From assembly GCF_000295935.2 (NCBI RefSeq), contig NZ_ALWO02000014.1, positions 1 through 64,000 of the forward strand: a stretch of 64,000 bases of DNA. The letters run 5' to 3'. Both the position numbers and the translations under genes were made by a program. Of this stretch, positions 31,775-40,918 are shown piece by piece (the stretch's first letter is position 1; each line of letters starts with the position of its first letter). Source of the stretch: Indibacter alkaliphilus LW1. GTDB taxonomy: Bacteria > Bacteroidota > Bacteroidia > Cytophagales > Cyclobacteriaceae. The notes under the pieces are model-generated. The model saw nothing but the letters and a program-made list of their open reading frames with translations, was not told the DNA's origin and searched no databases.

Positions 31775-33964
31775 CTAAATGTTTGTTCTGGATTCAATAT
31801 TGTCAATCTCTACGTAAAGCTCTTTAAATGCTGTTCTGCGCTTTTCCAGCAGCTCAGCAAACAAAGGATCGATATCATTTTCCTCATTTCTTGTGATAAA
31901 ACCGTATTCCGTTCTTGAAAGCAAATTGCTGAACCACATCATTTGGGTTGCCCGGGTAAGGTCAGGAGAAATGGAATAATCGTTTTCAGGAAGAAAAATA
32001 CCCTCCTTCTTATCACCAAACCTGAGCCCCAAACTACTGTACAGCACTTCCCCAATGTCTTCATATTGATGTTCATTGACCCAGGTATGCATAAAAGTTG
32101 CCTGCATGATAATATATTTGCATGCCTGTTTGAGATTTTCCCATTCCTCGATGGTAGGGGATTCCTGATTTTCCGTTATAGGGGAGACCGCTTTTTGGAC
32201 ACCATCTACCGTTCTCCTCGGAAGATCGGGATCATACCTAAACCTAGCATGGTAATAGGCTGCCCTTTTTTCTTCAAATTCCTGCTCTTCTTTACTTAAA
32301 ATTTCGCCATTTTTTCTATCATGAAAAACTGCCGCAGAATGATTCACCAAGTCTTCACTGAAGCAATATACCTCATACCATTCTTTTATGATCCCCTCTT
32401 CAAACTGTACAAAAAACTCATCCACAAACTCACCCACAACCTCCCAAAAGAGATTTTCTGCTTTGGCATAGGTATGCCTGGCATTGATGATTTCCATAGG
32501 TTCCCAGTTTTTCCAATCCAAAACCCCCATCATCTCAGTTACCCTTTTTACGATTCCCTTAGCAGTCAATGCAGAAGCGCGGGGGATATATCCAGGCCCA
32601 ATAAGAATAGTGTCCGCGGCATGATTGATCAAGGCTACTTCTTTCAGATGGGGAAAAAGCAAGGTAGTCAAAGGGTTTCTTCTAAAATTCCTTCGGGCAG
32701 CAATAGCATATTGCTCAGCATTGGCATGAGTTCCCGCAAAGTGATCATCCAACTCGGTACACAAAGCACCAGTCACACGGGCTACACGTTTTGCATATTC
32801 CCATTTTACTCCGTCAGATGGGGTGAAAAATTGAGTAGAAAAAGGTGACTTATCATAATTGCTGGTCGGACCTATGGTAATGATCTGCTCGGGAACGGGA
32901 AGCGCATCCGGTCCAATATGAAATTTCATTTCCACAGAAGGAAATGCATACTCATCATTGACTTCATAATCACAAGCACCGAAATACCTTACCCAGTACT
33001 TATCTTTTTCTACTTTATCAGGCACGAATGTAGCACAATTCATTCCGTTCATCATGCGTCTGCCAAACCAATAATCACAGCGGGTAGAGTAAGGAAGCTT
33101 TTCCTCCATAGCTACAGTAAGGTTTTTCGGGTAATCTTTCTGAATATCAGGAATCGTAATGTGGGCTTTATCTTTTTGGATTTGAATGAGGTGTTTGTCT
33201 TTGGTTAGCTGGATAGGGATAAACTGCTGCTGAATAGCATTATTTCGCCCATCTGAGTAATATTCGGGCGCATCCTGTTCATGATCTTTGATGACCACCC
33301 TGGCCATTTGGACATCACCTCTGTATTCCCAAAAAAACAATTGGATGTTCCCCAAGTCATAACCCATCCCCGTCAGATCGGCTTTGGGAATTTTGATCCT
33401 TTCAAATAAATCCAGCCTTACTTCCGGATTCAACATATCCCTTTCAAAAAAGACATGCTGAACCTGATAAATTTCCAGATGAAAAGAGCTATACCTCCAT
33501 CTTCTGGAAATCAAGTAATCGAACTCCAGTTTGAAGATTCCATCCTTATCAGATTCACCTTTTGCAAACAGACGCCAAGCTCCCCAACGTGTTCTTGCCC
33601 ACAGTTCAAGTGGCATGTGATGAAGGGCTGTGGTATAATCGCTCCTTTTGGCAAATGTCAATTTTCCTGTGATATAGGCACTTTTGGCTGAACCGATAAT
33701 CCGCTCCCTTCGGGGAAACAAAGCATGATACTTCCTTTTCAACCAAATCATAAATCGTTGGTATAGCGTCAATAAATATTCAATCGCGCGGACTACAAAG
33801 CTGTTGATCACTTTGGAATTACCTACTTCAAGATGGTTGATGGACTTTAGATTCGGACTGAAAAAGCCTCCTGAATCCGTGTAACCTATTTGGGTTTCAA
33901 GATGGGCTTCCAGATAGACCTTCTCGATATCTTCTTCGTTGCAGGCAGGTGGGTAAAGACTCAT
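31775..33964 (-). CDS. lipoxygenase
   Basis: A 729-residue non-haem iron dioxygenase that would oxygenate polyunsaturated fatty acids to hydroperoxides. All five iron ligands of the family can be placed: H408 and H413 (DDHFAGTH, HxxxxH), H626 and N630 (MHTWVN, HxxxN), and the C-terminal isoleucine I729. The segment AEQYAIAARRNF after the first ligands is a hallmark, aligning with the EPFAIATRRQL block of animal enzymes. Residues 93-150 look like a transthyretin/CarboxypepD-type beta domain instead of a PLAT domain, and 55-80 is amphipathic and basic, possibly membrane-associating. The spacing between H413 and H626 is longer than in animal enzymes because of an insert (about 540-605). It lies 28 bases downstream of a giant signalling gene and three bases upstream of the catalase-like gene. 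Confidence 0.88.
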   Translation of the reverse strand: MSLYPPACNEEDIEKVYLEAHLETQIGYTDSGGFFSPNLKSINHLEVGNSKVINSFVVRAIEYLLTLYQRFMIWLKRKYHALFPRRERIIGSAKSAYITGKLTFAKRSDYTTALHHMPLELWARTRWGAWRLFAKGESDKDGIFKLEFDYLISRRWRYSSFHLEIYQVQHVFFERDMLNPEVRLDLFERIKIPKADLTGMGYDLGNIQLFFWEYRGDVQMARVVIKDHEQDAPEYYSDGRNNAIQQQFIPIQLTKDKHLIQIQKDKAHITIPDIQKDYPKNLTVAMEEKLPYSTRCDYWFGRRMMNGMNCATFVPDKVEKDKYWVRYFGACDYEVNDEYAFPSVEMKFHIGPDALPVPEQIITIGPTSNYDKSPFSTQFFTPSDGVKWEYAKRVARVTGALCTELDDHFAGTHANAEQYAIAARRNFRRNPLTTLLFPHLKEVALINHAADTILIGPGYIPRASALTAKGIVKRVTEMMGVLDWKNWEPMEIINARHTYAKAENLFWEVVGEFVDEFFVQFEEGIIKEWYEVYCFSEDLVNHSAAVFHDRKNGEILSKEEQEFEEKRAAYYHARFRYDPDLPRRTVDGVQKAVSPITENQESPTIEEWENLKQACKYIIMQATFMHTWVNEHQYEDIGEVLYSSLGLRFGDKKEGIFLPENDYSISPDLTRATQMMWFSNLLSRTEYGFITRNEENDIDPLFAELLEKRRTAFKELYVEIDNIESRTNI

Positions 33965-33992
33965 ATTTCTCTCATTAAAAATTACACATTCC

Positions 33993-36900
33993 TTATTTGC
34001 TTATAACATCTATCTTTTTGGGTTCAACAAAATACATGTCGATCAAGCCTTTATTTTTAGCTTCAATCTCCCCCCTGTATTCACAGTCAAATGAATTTTT
34101 AATGATTTCGTAGGTTTTCCCTGAGACGTTGATTTTACCGGTTTCACCACATGACTCCATCCTTGAAGCAGTATTGACAGTGTCGCCCCATATATCGTAG
34201 GCGAATTTTTTTGTACCTACCACACCTGCGATCACTGGACCTGTATCCAAGCCAATTCTGATTTCAAAGAAAGGTTTACCAAGTTCTCTGGCCTCAGCAT
34301 TTCTGATTTTCATCCAATCTCTGATTTCCAAAGCGGCGTTGATTACATCCATTGGGTGTGTGGAGTTTGGTATTGGAAGGCCTCCTACACACATGTAAGA
34401 ATCTCCAATGGTCTTGATTTTCTCAATTCCGTATTTTTCTATAATGCTATCAAAATGACTAAAACAGGAACCCAACTCATCGACCAACTCTGTGGGAGTC
34501 ATGGTTTCACTCGATAAGGTGAAACCTTTAAAATCGGTAAACATTACTGTCACTCTTTCAAAATACTGAGGCGTGGTTTTTTTGGTTTTCTTCAGTTCTT
34601 CCGCAATTTCAACCGGAAGGATATTCAGCAGCAATTCATCTGATTTTTTCTTTTCCACTTCAAGTTGTGCTGTTCTTTCAGCTACTTTTTGTTCAAGGTT
34701 ATCATAGAGCATGGCATTATTGATAGAGACTGCTATCTGACCCGAAAGCAAGGCCAAAAGGTCAACTCTTTGTTGGGTAAAAGCTGCTGTGCTTTTATTG
34801 TTTTCCAGATAAAGTACTCCTTCCAACCTGCCTAAATGAAGAATAGGAAGGGATAAAATGGAAAGCACCTGACTTTCTTTCAGGTAGGAACACTGTAGAA
34901 ATCTCCGGTCATTTTTAGCATCCTGGACCACTACACTCTTTTCTGATTGGGTGACATAGGACACAATGTATTCCGAAAGAAGGTCTGAACCTTTATAATT
35001 CAGGTGCTGAAGAACAGTGCAGGTTTTACCATCATCTTCAGCCAAAGCCTCAATCAGAAATTGCTCTTTGGACTTGAGTAATAATAGCCCTCTGTCTGCT
35101 CCGGCATTTTCCATCACTGTAATCATCAGTTTTTTGAGAAGCTTGTTCAAAATAATTTCCTGGGAAATGGAGGATGATGCCTTTAAAATAGTTGCCAAAT
35201 CAAGCTTCAAACTGCTGCTACCATCTACCGATGAGGATGTACTGAGCGAAATTTCATTTAACCCTATCCCTGAGTTAACTCCACTTACATATTTGGAGTA
35301 CTTCAATTCCATTTCTTTCAATTTTGCCTTGGCTCCCCATTCCCTAAAAGCATTATAAGAGGATTTTAAGTAAAATTCTGCCAACGAATCAGCATTTTGA
35401 ACCATATAAAACCTACCTGCCAATTCTCTGGCTATGCCTTCTTCATGAATGAAGTTCTGCCGACTAGCACCCTGAATAGCCTTATCGTACAGTACTGCTG
35501 CTTTTTCAAAATCCCCCTTGATCCTCAAAAGCTCTGCTGTCAGGATATCAAACTTATGCTGAAAGTTCTCAGGAGCATCTTTAGCCCATATTTTCAACTT
35601 CTTGGCATTGACCTTTATCCGCTTTCGGAATTTTCTTTTTCCTTTTGAATCAGCTTCTTCGAAAAGCGCAAGCATGGTCATGGCTTCATAAAAATGGTGA
35701 TTGGGAATCTCAAATTTTGCCATTACCGCTTCTAAAAGCTTTCTGGATTCTGAAGCGTGTTTTAGTCCGTTTTCATATTTTCCCAAAATATAGCTCAGGA
35801 TAAGTTTATTGAAATGGAGGAAAAACATTCCTGTCTTGTCATTGCGCTCTGCATTTTGAACAACCATTTTCTCCTCATCATACGCAGAGCCTTTGAGTTT
35901 CAATGGGTCTACAGACTTCCCGAGAAGATTTAGCATGGCTTGCCTGTAGACCTCATTGTAATTCAGGTTGGTTTCCTGATTAAAAAGTTTAAAGCTTTGG
36001 CTATAAGCTTTGGTCTCTTCTTCCAAGCGCTCCAAAGGCTTGCCGCTCAAGTAGCTGTGAATACAATATATATTGGTGTTGATGCAGGCAAACTCAATGG
36101 CACCTGTTTCCATACCTATATGGTAGGACTCCTGAAGAGGTTTGAGCGTCTGGTCTATATGTTCGTTCCAATTGACAATGAGGCAGTAAATCGGCGTGTA
36201 AACCTGTGTTTTCCACTCTTTGGCTTTGTACTTCTCCAAAAGAATCAGACCTAATTTCCCAAACTGGTAGCCACTTTTCATAGCTCCCAAAACACCGCAC
36301 ATAATGACCCCATAAGTTGCAAAAGCGAAAGATGAAACCTGGGTGTTGCCATACTTCAGAGAAAGACTGACCATTCTGAAAATGATCAGTGGGAAAAGTG
36401 TAGGGGTAGCCCAATAACTTGAGGAGGCTATCCCTGCCATGATCCTCATGGCAGCAATTTTCCATTGGTCTGACATAGCAGGAAGGTTGGCCAAAGTCTC
36501 ATTGTTTTTACCGCTTAGCTGAATCTTAGACTTGACTAAGGCTGCCATGACATGTACCATTGTAGGCTTTCCAGGAAACTTTTCCCCCAACTGTCCCAAC
36601 ACTTCCAAACCTGTACTGATGGCTTCAAGCAATTTATTTTCTGCTTTAAAAGCCAAGATCCGCACCTCATAGGACTTGACCTTCTGCAATAAATCGGTGG
36701 CATTTTCCAAAACCTCCGAAATCATCTTATCCATATTATGGAAATCTCCGTTGAGATAAGCTGTCTCTCCTGCCAATGCATGAAGCTGTAGAGAAAGGTC
36801 ATACTGGCCTTTCCAATGATTTGTCCTCAATAGGCTTATGCCATTCAAAAAGTAATCAAAGGCTGTTTTGTAAGCGGAAGATTCCTTCGCCTTGATTCCT

Positions 36901-39095
36901 GCTTTTAAATTGAGATGACAAAGCTGTTCTCTTTTTTCGGCATCTTGGATGAGATTGACTCCTCTATTCAGCTGATTGACAATATCGAAAAGGTGAATTT
37001 GAATCTTTTCTTCAGGAATATGTCTCAAAAGCTCCTCCCCTATTTTTAGGTGAAAAACATCTTTTTCCTCATCCTTGATCTGACTGTAGACGGCCTGCTG
37101 AATCCTGTCATGGGCAAATTTGTAGCCTTGATCTCCTTTTAGAAGAATCAATCCTTCTGCCAAGCTTGTATTTAGGTCTTTTGCAGTTTGAGACTGATCA
37201 GACTCATGGATGATCCTGAGGGTATCTACGTCAAATTGGTTACCAAAACAAGCAGCCACTTTCAATACCTGCTGACTGGAATCGGGCAGCTTCAAAAATC
37301 TCCCCGACATCAGTTCCACCACATTATCGGTAATATTTTTCTCTTTGATCTGGAATAGATCAAAGTCCCAGCATTTCGCTGAACGGTCAAAAAACAAAAG
37401 TTTTTCCTCATAAAGTGACCTTAAAAACTGTGTCAGGAAAAATGCATTCCCCTGAGTTTTTTCAAAAACCAGTTCGGAAAGTTCCTCCACATCTTTTTCA
37501 GTTCTTTCCAAAGTATCTGCAATCAGTTCACTTACATTCTGAAGCGTCAGGTTATTTATTTTCAGGTCGTAAATTTCCAGGCCTTCTTTTCTCAAATCAT
37601 TGATCAGAATGCTGAAAGGATGGCTGGCACTCACCTCATTATCACGGTACGCACCAATGAACAACATGTGTGCATTTTCAGGATCACTGACCAGAGTATG
37701 TAAGAGGCTCAAAGAACTGGAGTCAGCCCACTGAAGGTCATCAATAAAGATAACTACAGGGTATTCAATTTTAGAAACAGCATTGGCAAACTTCTTAAAA
37801 ATGTAATTGAACCTGTTTTTGGCCTCATTACCACCAAGCTCCGGTACCTCAGGCTGCACCCCAATAATAAGCTCAAGACTGGGCAACACTTCCGTCAATA
37901 CCCTCCCTTCTTGTCCCACTGCTTCAAGAATATCCCTTTTGATTATTTCCAGCCTATTTTGACTTTCTCCCAAGAGAATATCTATCAATTCCTCAAAGGC
38001 CTGCAGTAAGGCAAAGTAAGGCACATCTCTTTGGTACTGGTCAAATTTGCCTTCCGCAAAATACCCTGATTTCTGGGTAATAGGCTTGTGTATCTCGTGA
38101 ACCAATGCAGATTTTCCTGTACCCGAATAGCCGGATACCAAAATCAATTCTACCCTGCCAACAGCAACTTCTTCAAATTTCCGGAGCAAAATATCTAAGT
38201 CAGCATCTCTTCCATATAATTTTTGGGGCAAATTGAATTTGCCGGAAAAATCCTGAAGCCTCAGAGGAAATTCAGCTATGCGTTTGTGAACTTCATATTG
38301 CCTAAGGAAATGTTCCAGGTCATGCTTCAATCCGTATGCAGACTGATACCTGTCTTCTGATTTTTTTGAAAGCAAGACGTCAATGATATCTGAAACCGGC
38401 TTTGGAATATTGGGATTCCGGGTCTTTACAGAATGGGGCGTACTTGCAATATGGCCATGGACAATACCCAGCGGATCCATTCCTTCAAATGGAGTGGATC
38501 CCGTCAGCATTTCGTAAAAAACTACACCCAGCGAATATAAATCTGTCCTGTAATCAATGACCCTGTTCATTCTTCCGGTTTGCTCAGGACTGATATATTC
38601 CAATGTCCCATCTAAGCGCTCGGGATTTCCTAGGTGTTGCTGTTTAAGGGTGATTTTGGAAGCCATTCCAAAATCAATAATTTTTATCCACCGCTCGTGT
38701 ATATTGACGATGATATTATTGCTAGAAATATCCTTGTGGATGATGTTCTGATCATGCAGTTGAGCCAATGCGTTAGCCATCTCTATAGCCAGATGGAGAA
38801 AATCCAAAATGTCATTTTGCTTTCCTTTGAATGCCTCTTTGACTGTTTTTCCTTTTACCCACTCCAGATACATGGCATGGCGACCATTGAATTTGAGTTT
38901 TTTAAAGGATATCCGGATACCGCTGATGTCAAGCCCGTCAATTATTTCATATTCATTGTAAAATTGAGCTATGTCTTTAGGCGTAGGAAATTCATAATTT
39001 AAAATTTTCAGGAGGACAGGCCGTTCAAATTCCGACTCTTCCAAAAAATAAATTTTTGACTTTTTGCTTTCATAAATAAGCTGTTCAGTTACCAT
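33993..39095 (-). CDS. Ser/Thr kinase - AAA ATPase - GAF - class III cyclase fusion protein
   Basis: A 1700-residue protein (ATG at 39095; a TTG at 39104 adds three residues). Residues about 1-265 form a protein kinase with HKDISSNN (catalytic loop, 120-127), DFGMA (141-145) and a SPEQ activation-segment end. The Walker A of a predictor-type AAA ATPase is GYSGTGKS at 322-329, with DDLQWAD as Walker B. A long helical TPR-like region follows, then a GAF domain (about 1320-1460) and a class III nucleotide cyclase (about 1515-1700). The cyclase keeps metal Asp1521 and Asp1565, Lys1561 and Asp1634 (the Lys/Asp pair typical of adenylate cyclases), Asn1641 and Arg1645. It heads the operon with lipoxygenase and catalase-like genes. 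The order resembles cyanobacterial and plant-associated multidomain kinases; the exact signal is unknown. Confidence 0.87.
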   Translation of the reverse strand: MVTEQLIYESKKSKIYFLEESEFERPVLLKILNYEFPTPKDIAQFYNEYEIIDGLDISGIRISFKKLKFNGRHAMYLEWVKGKTVKEAFKGKQNDILDFLHLAIEMANALAQLHDQNIIHKDISSNNIIVNIHERWIKIIDFGMASKITLKQQHLGNPERLDGTLEYISPEQTGRMNRVIDYRTDLYSLGVVFYEMLTGSTPFEGMDPLGIVHGHIASTPHSVKTRNPNIPKPVSDIIDVLLSKKSEDRYQSAYGLKHDLEHFLRQYEVHKRIAEFPLRLQDFSGKFNLPQKLYGRDADLDILLRKFEEVAVGRVELILVSGYSGTGKSALVHEIHKPITQKSGYFAEGKFDQYQRDVPYFALLQAFEELIDILLGESQNRLEIIKRDILEAVGQEGRVLTEVLPSLELIIGVQPEVPELGGNEAKNRFNYIFKKFANAVSKIEYPVVIFIDDLQWADSSSLSLLHTLVSDPENAHMLFIGAYRDNEVSASHPFSILINDLRKEGLEIYDLKINNLTLQNVSELIADTLERTEKDVEELSELVFEKTQGNAFFLTQFLRSLYEEKLLFFDRSAKCWDFDLFQIKEKNITDNVVELMSGRFLKLPDSSQQVLKVAACFGNQFDVDTLRIIHESDQSQTAKDLNTSLAEGLILLKGDQGYKFAHDRIQQAVYSQIKDEEKDVFHLKIGEELLRHIPEEKIQIHLFDIVNQLNRGVNLIQDAEKREQLCHLNLKAGIKAKESSAYKTAFDYFLNGISLLRTNHWKGQYDLSLQLHALAGETAYLNGDFHNMDKMISEVLENATDLLQKVKSYEVRILAFKAENKLLEAISTGLEVLGQLGEKFPGKPTMVHVMAALVKSKIQLSGKNNETLANLPAMSDQWKIAAMRIMAGIASSSYWATPTLFPLIIFRMVSLSLKYGNTQVSSFAFATYGVIMCGVLGAMKSGYQFGKLGLILLEKYKAKEWKTQVYTPIYCLIVNWNEHIDQTLKPLQESYHIGMETGAIEFACINTNIYCIHSYLSGKPLERLEEETKAYSQSFKLFNQETNLNYNEVYRQAMLNLLGKSVDPLKLKGSAYDEEKMVVQNAERNDKTGMFFLHFNKLILSYILGKYENGLKHASESRKLLEAVMAKFEIPNHHFYEAMTMLALFEEADSKGKRKFRKRIKVNAKKLKIWAKDAPENFQHKFDILTAELLRIKGDFEKAAVLYDKAIQGASRQNFIHEEGIARELAGRFYMVQNADSLAEFYLKSSYNAFREWGAKAKLKEMELKYSKYVSGVNSGIGLNEISLSTSSSVDGSSSLKLDLATILKASSSISQEIILNKLLKKLMITVMENAGADRGLLLLKSKEQFLIEALAEDDGKTCTVLQHLNYKGSDLLSEYIVSYVTQSEKSVVVQDAKNDRRFLQCSYLKESQVLSILSLPILHLGRLEGVLYLENNKSTAAFTQQRVDLLALLSGQIAVSINNAMLYDNLEQKVAERTAQLEVEKKKSDELLLNILPVEIAEELKKTKKTTPQYFERVTVMFTDFKGFTLSSETMTPTELVDELGSCFSHFDSIIEKYGIEKIKTIGDSYMCVGGLPIPNSTHPMDVINAALEIRDWMKIRNAEARELGKPFFEIRIGLDTGPVIAGVVGTKKFAYDIWGDTVNTASRMESCGETGKINVSGKTYEIIKNSFDCEYRGEIEAKNKGLIDMYFVEPKKIDVISK

Positions 39096-39489
39096 TTGAC
39101 GCAATCCGTTTTTTATTAAGAAAAAAATTTAAATCCGCCAGCATTTCAAATACCTGAAAATCAAATCAATTTAATCAATAAAATAGCATGTTTCAAAATA
39201 ATATGTTGTAAATATTATTTCTTATAATTAAAAATGTATTTTAAACTTTATAAATCAAAATAATATTTTTTATTACGATTACATTTAAAAATAGTGTTTT
39301 ATGATACTTCTCAATCATTTATTACATTTTAACTACTTCATCTAACCGACTCATTTACAAATTTTTAACAATCTCAGTAGGAAGAAGAGTATGTCATTGA
39401 GAGTAGGATATAATATGTTTTAATATCCAAAAACCAAAACCTTCTCCTGCTTTTTACTTATATTAAGATACAACAAAACGCTCTATGTC
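39096..39489. other. divergent intergenic region, very AT-rich
   Basis: About 390 bases between the minus-strand signalling/lipoxygenase operon and the plus-strand repeat-protein gene. It is almost entirely A/T in its middle (39180-39300). No consensus TAnnTTTG box was found for either gene. Promoters for both must be here; nothing else recognised. Confidence 0.4.
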
Positions 39490-40017
39490 ATGAAAACCCA
39501 AATATTCACCTTCTGCTTTCTCTTTATTTTTAGTTTGATTGCAGCACAAACAATTCAGACCTTTCCAACTCAAAATGGGGTTACTTCCATTTTCCCCAAT
39601 CAGAGCATCAAAACCGTAGCTCCAAACACCTTAAATATCTACAACCACAACAGCAGCGGCATTCAGGAAATCTTCCCTTCCCAAGTAATCAGGACTAACC
39701 CCCAAAGTGGAGTAAAGCAAGTCTACAATACCAATAACGGAATTCCGGAAATTGCACCAGTCAAAGTCATTAAGCCCAATAACCTTGGAGGATATGATGT
39801 CTTTGAGACCTCAAATGGGATTCCAAATATCAGTCCTAGTCAAACCATCAAAGCAAGCCCAAATGGAACCTTTAAGGTACACCCAAACCAAAACGGAATT
39901 CAAAGTATAAATCCCAGTCAGGCCATTAAGCCAACACAACATGGCTTTGATATTATCCAGTACAAAAGTGGATTGCCGGAATTGTTCCCCAGCAAAACCA
40001 TAAAAATTAAAGATTGA
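39490..40017 (+). CDS. secreted tandem-repeat protein
   Basis: A 175-residue protein with a signal peptide (FLFIFSLIAAQ) followed almost entirely by six repeats of 25-27 residues. Units begin at G30, G57, G84, G110, G136 and G161 with the pattern G-[IVL]-x-x-[IL]-x-P-x-x-x-I-[KR], for example GIPEIAPVKVIK and GIPNISPSQTIK. The last unit is truncated after its first half and ends the protein. No known repeat family recognised. The regular Gly/Ile/Pro spacing suggests a beta-solenoid-like or extended surface structure. Alone on its strand, with a bidirectional terminator downstream. Confidence 0.75.
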   Translation: MKTQIFTFCFLFIFSLIAAQTIQTFPTQNGVTSIFPNQSIKTVAPNTLNIYNHNSSGIQEIFPSQVIRTNPQSGVKQVYNTNNGIPEIAPVKVIKPNNLGGYDVFETSNGIPNISPSQTIKASPNGTFKVHPNQNGIQSINPSQAIKPTQHGFDIIQYKSGLPELFPSKTIKIKD

Positions 40018-40032
40018 AAGTACCAAAACACA

Positions 40033-40065
40033 AAACCCGTGCTCAGTAGCAACTGAGACGGGTTT
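40033..40065. terminator. bidirectional terminator between convergent genes
   Basis: AAACCCGT and CTCAGT (40033-40047) pair with ACTGAG and ACGGGTTT (40052-40065), a 14-bp stem with one bulged G around AGCA. It lies between the plus-strand repeat gene and the minus-strand small membrane gene. The T-runs are short. Confidence 0.75.
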
Positions 40066-40101
40066 GGACTAATATAAAATCAGGGTGATTAAGTAAATTT
40101 A

Positions 40102-40311
40102 TCAGGCGACTGCCTTCTTCCTGTCTACAATCGACTTCCAATACAGATAAGCAAAACCCATCTGTGGTATTATCAAAAGCAATGCAGAAGGAACCAATGC
40201 TTGGGAACTAAAGCCCAACTCTATCCCTTGTGTCTTGGACAAGGAGAAAACGGTGATGACTGCAACCAAAGCAAATAAATTGGCCAGAATCAGTTTAGTG
40301 GTATTCTTCAT
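40102..40311 (-). CDS. small two-segment membrane protein
   Basis: A 69-residue protein with two hydrophobic segments (about 7-25 and 40-58) and a basic C-terminal tail (WKSIVDRKKAVA). No family recognised. Size and composition fit a small inner-membrane protein. It is alone on its transcript. Confidence 0.55.
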   Translation of the reverse strand: MKNTTKLILANLFALVAVITVFSLSKTQGIELGFSSQALVPSALLLIIPQMGFAYLYWKSIVDRKKAVA

Positions 40312-40597
40312 AATGGATCAAAGATAAATAAGACTTGTTTAAGCAGACTTTTGAGCGGATCAAATCCTGGTTTTTTCAAATATCTGAACTCGAAGATGTT
40401 ACAAAAAATCCAATAAACAAATTATTTATCACTTGAAATCAAACTATAATTTGTATTGAAAATGAGGTAGTTAAGAAATTTTGAATTTCAAATTCAGATT
40501 TTTGCATCTCATCAGAGATTTCAAACATTTGAGCCAAAAAATATTTTTTTAAAAAAATACTATACTTAAACCCTTAAAAATCAAATATTTCAGAAAA

Positions 40598-40819
40598 TCA
40601 TCTCCTTTTTAAAGATTTGAGGTAAAGCTCCTCGACTTTTTTCCTTGCCCATTCTTCCTTTCTCAAAAACTTCAAGCTTGAATTGATAGAAGGGTTGTGG
40701 GTAAAGCACCTGATGTTAATTCGATCTCCCATTTCTTCCCACCCGTAGGTGGATACAAGGTGTTCAAGTATATCAATTAGACGGACGCCATGAAGAGGAT
40801 TGTTTGGTTGTGATTCCAT
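40598..40819 (-). CDS. VF530 family DNA-binding protein
   Basis: A 73-residue protein with the VF530 (DUF2132) pattern: NNPLHGVRLIDILEHLV at the start, GWEEMGDRINIRCF, and NPSINSSLKFLRKEEWARKKVE. The family is a small helical DNA-binding domain of uncertain role. The ATG at 40819 is chosen; a TTG adds one residue. Stands alone; the AT-rich gap 40312-40597 upstream of the previous gene shows nothing recognisable. Confidence 0.85.
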   Translation of the reverse strand: MESQPNNPLHGVRLIDILEHLVSTYGWEEMGDRINIRCFTHNPSINSSLKFLRKEEWARKKVEELYLKSLKRR

Positions 40820-40869
40820 CAATTTTGTAAGTTTTAGATCAGATTTTTCTCACCCCAAAGGTAGAGAAA

Positions 40870-40896
40870 TAAAAAAAGCGGGAGAAATATCCCGCT
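40870..40896 (-). terminator. terminator of the polysaccharide-utilisation operon
   Basis: AGCGGGA (40877-40883) pairs with TCCCGCT (40890-40896); on the minus strand the stem is followed by a T-run (40876 downward). It is 23 bases past the GH16 stop codon and ends the 48089-40919 operon. Confidence 0.85.
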
Positions 40897-40918
40897 CTTT
40901 ATGTGAAATCATGATTGC

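Noticed and set aside
33993-39095. guanylate cyclase
   Set aside because: The Lys/Asp specificity pair (K1561, D1634) points to ATP as substrate; guanylate cyclases have Glu and Cys or Ser at these places.
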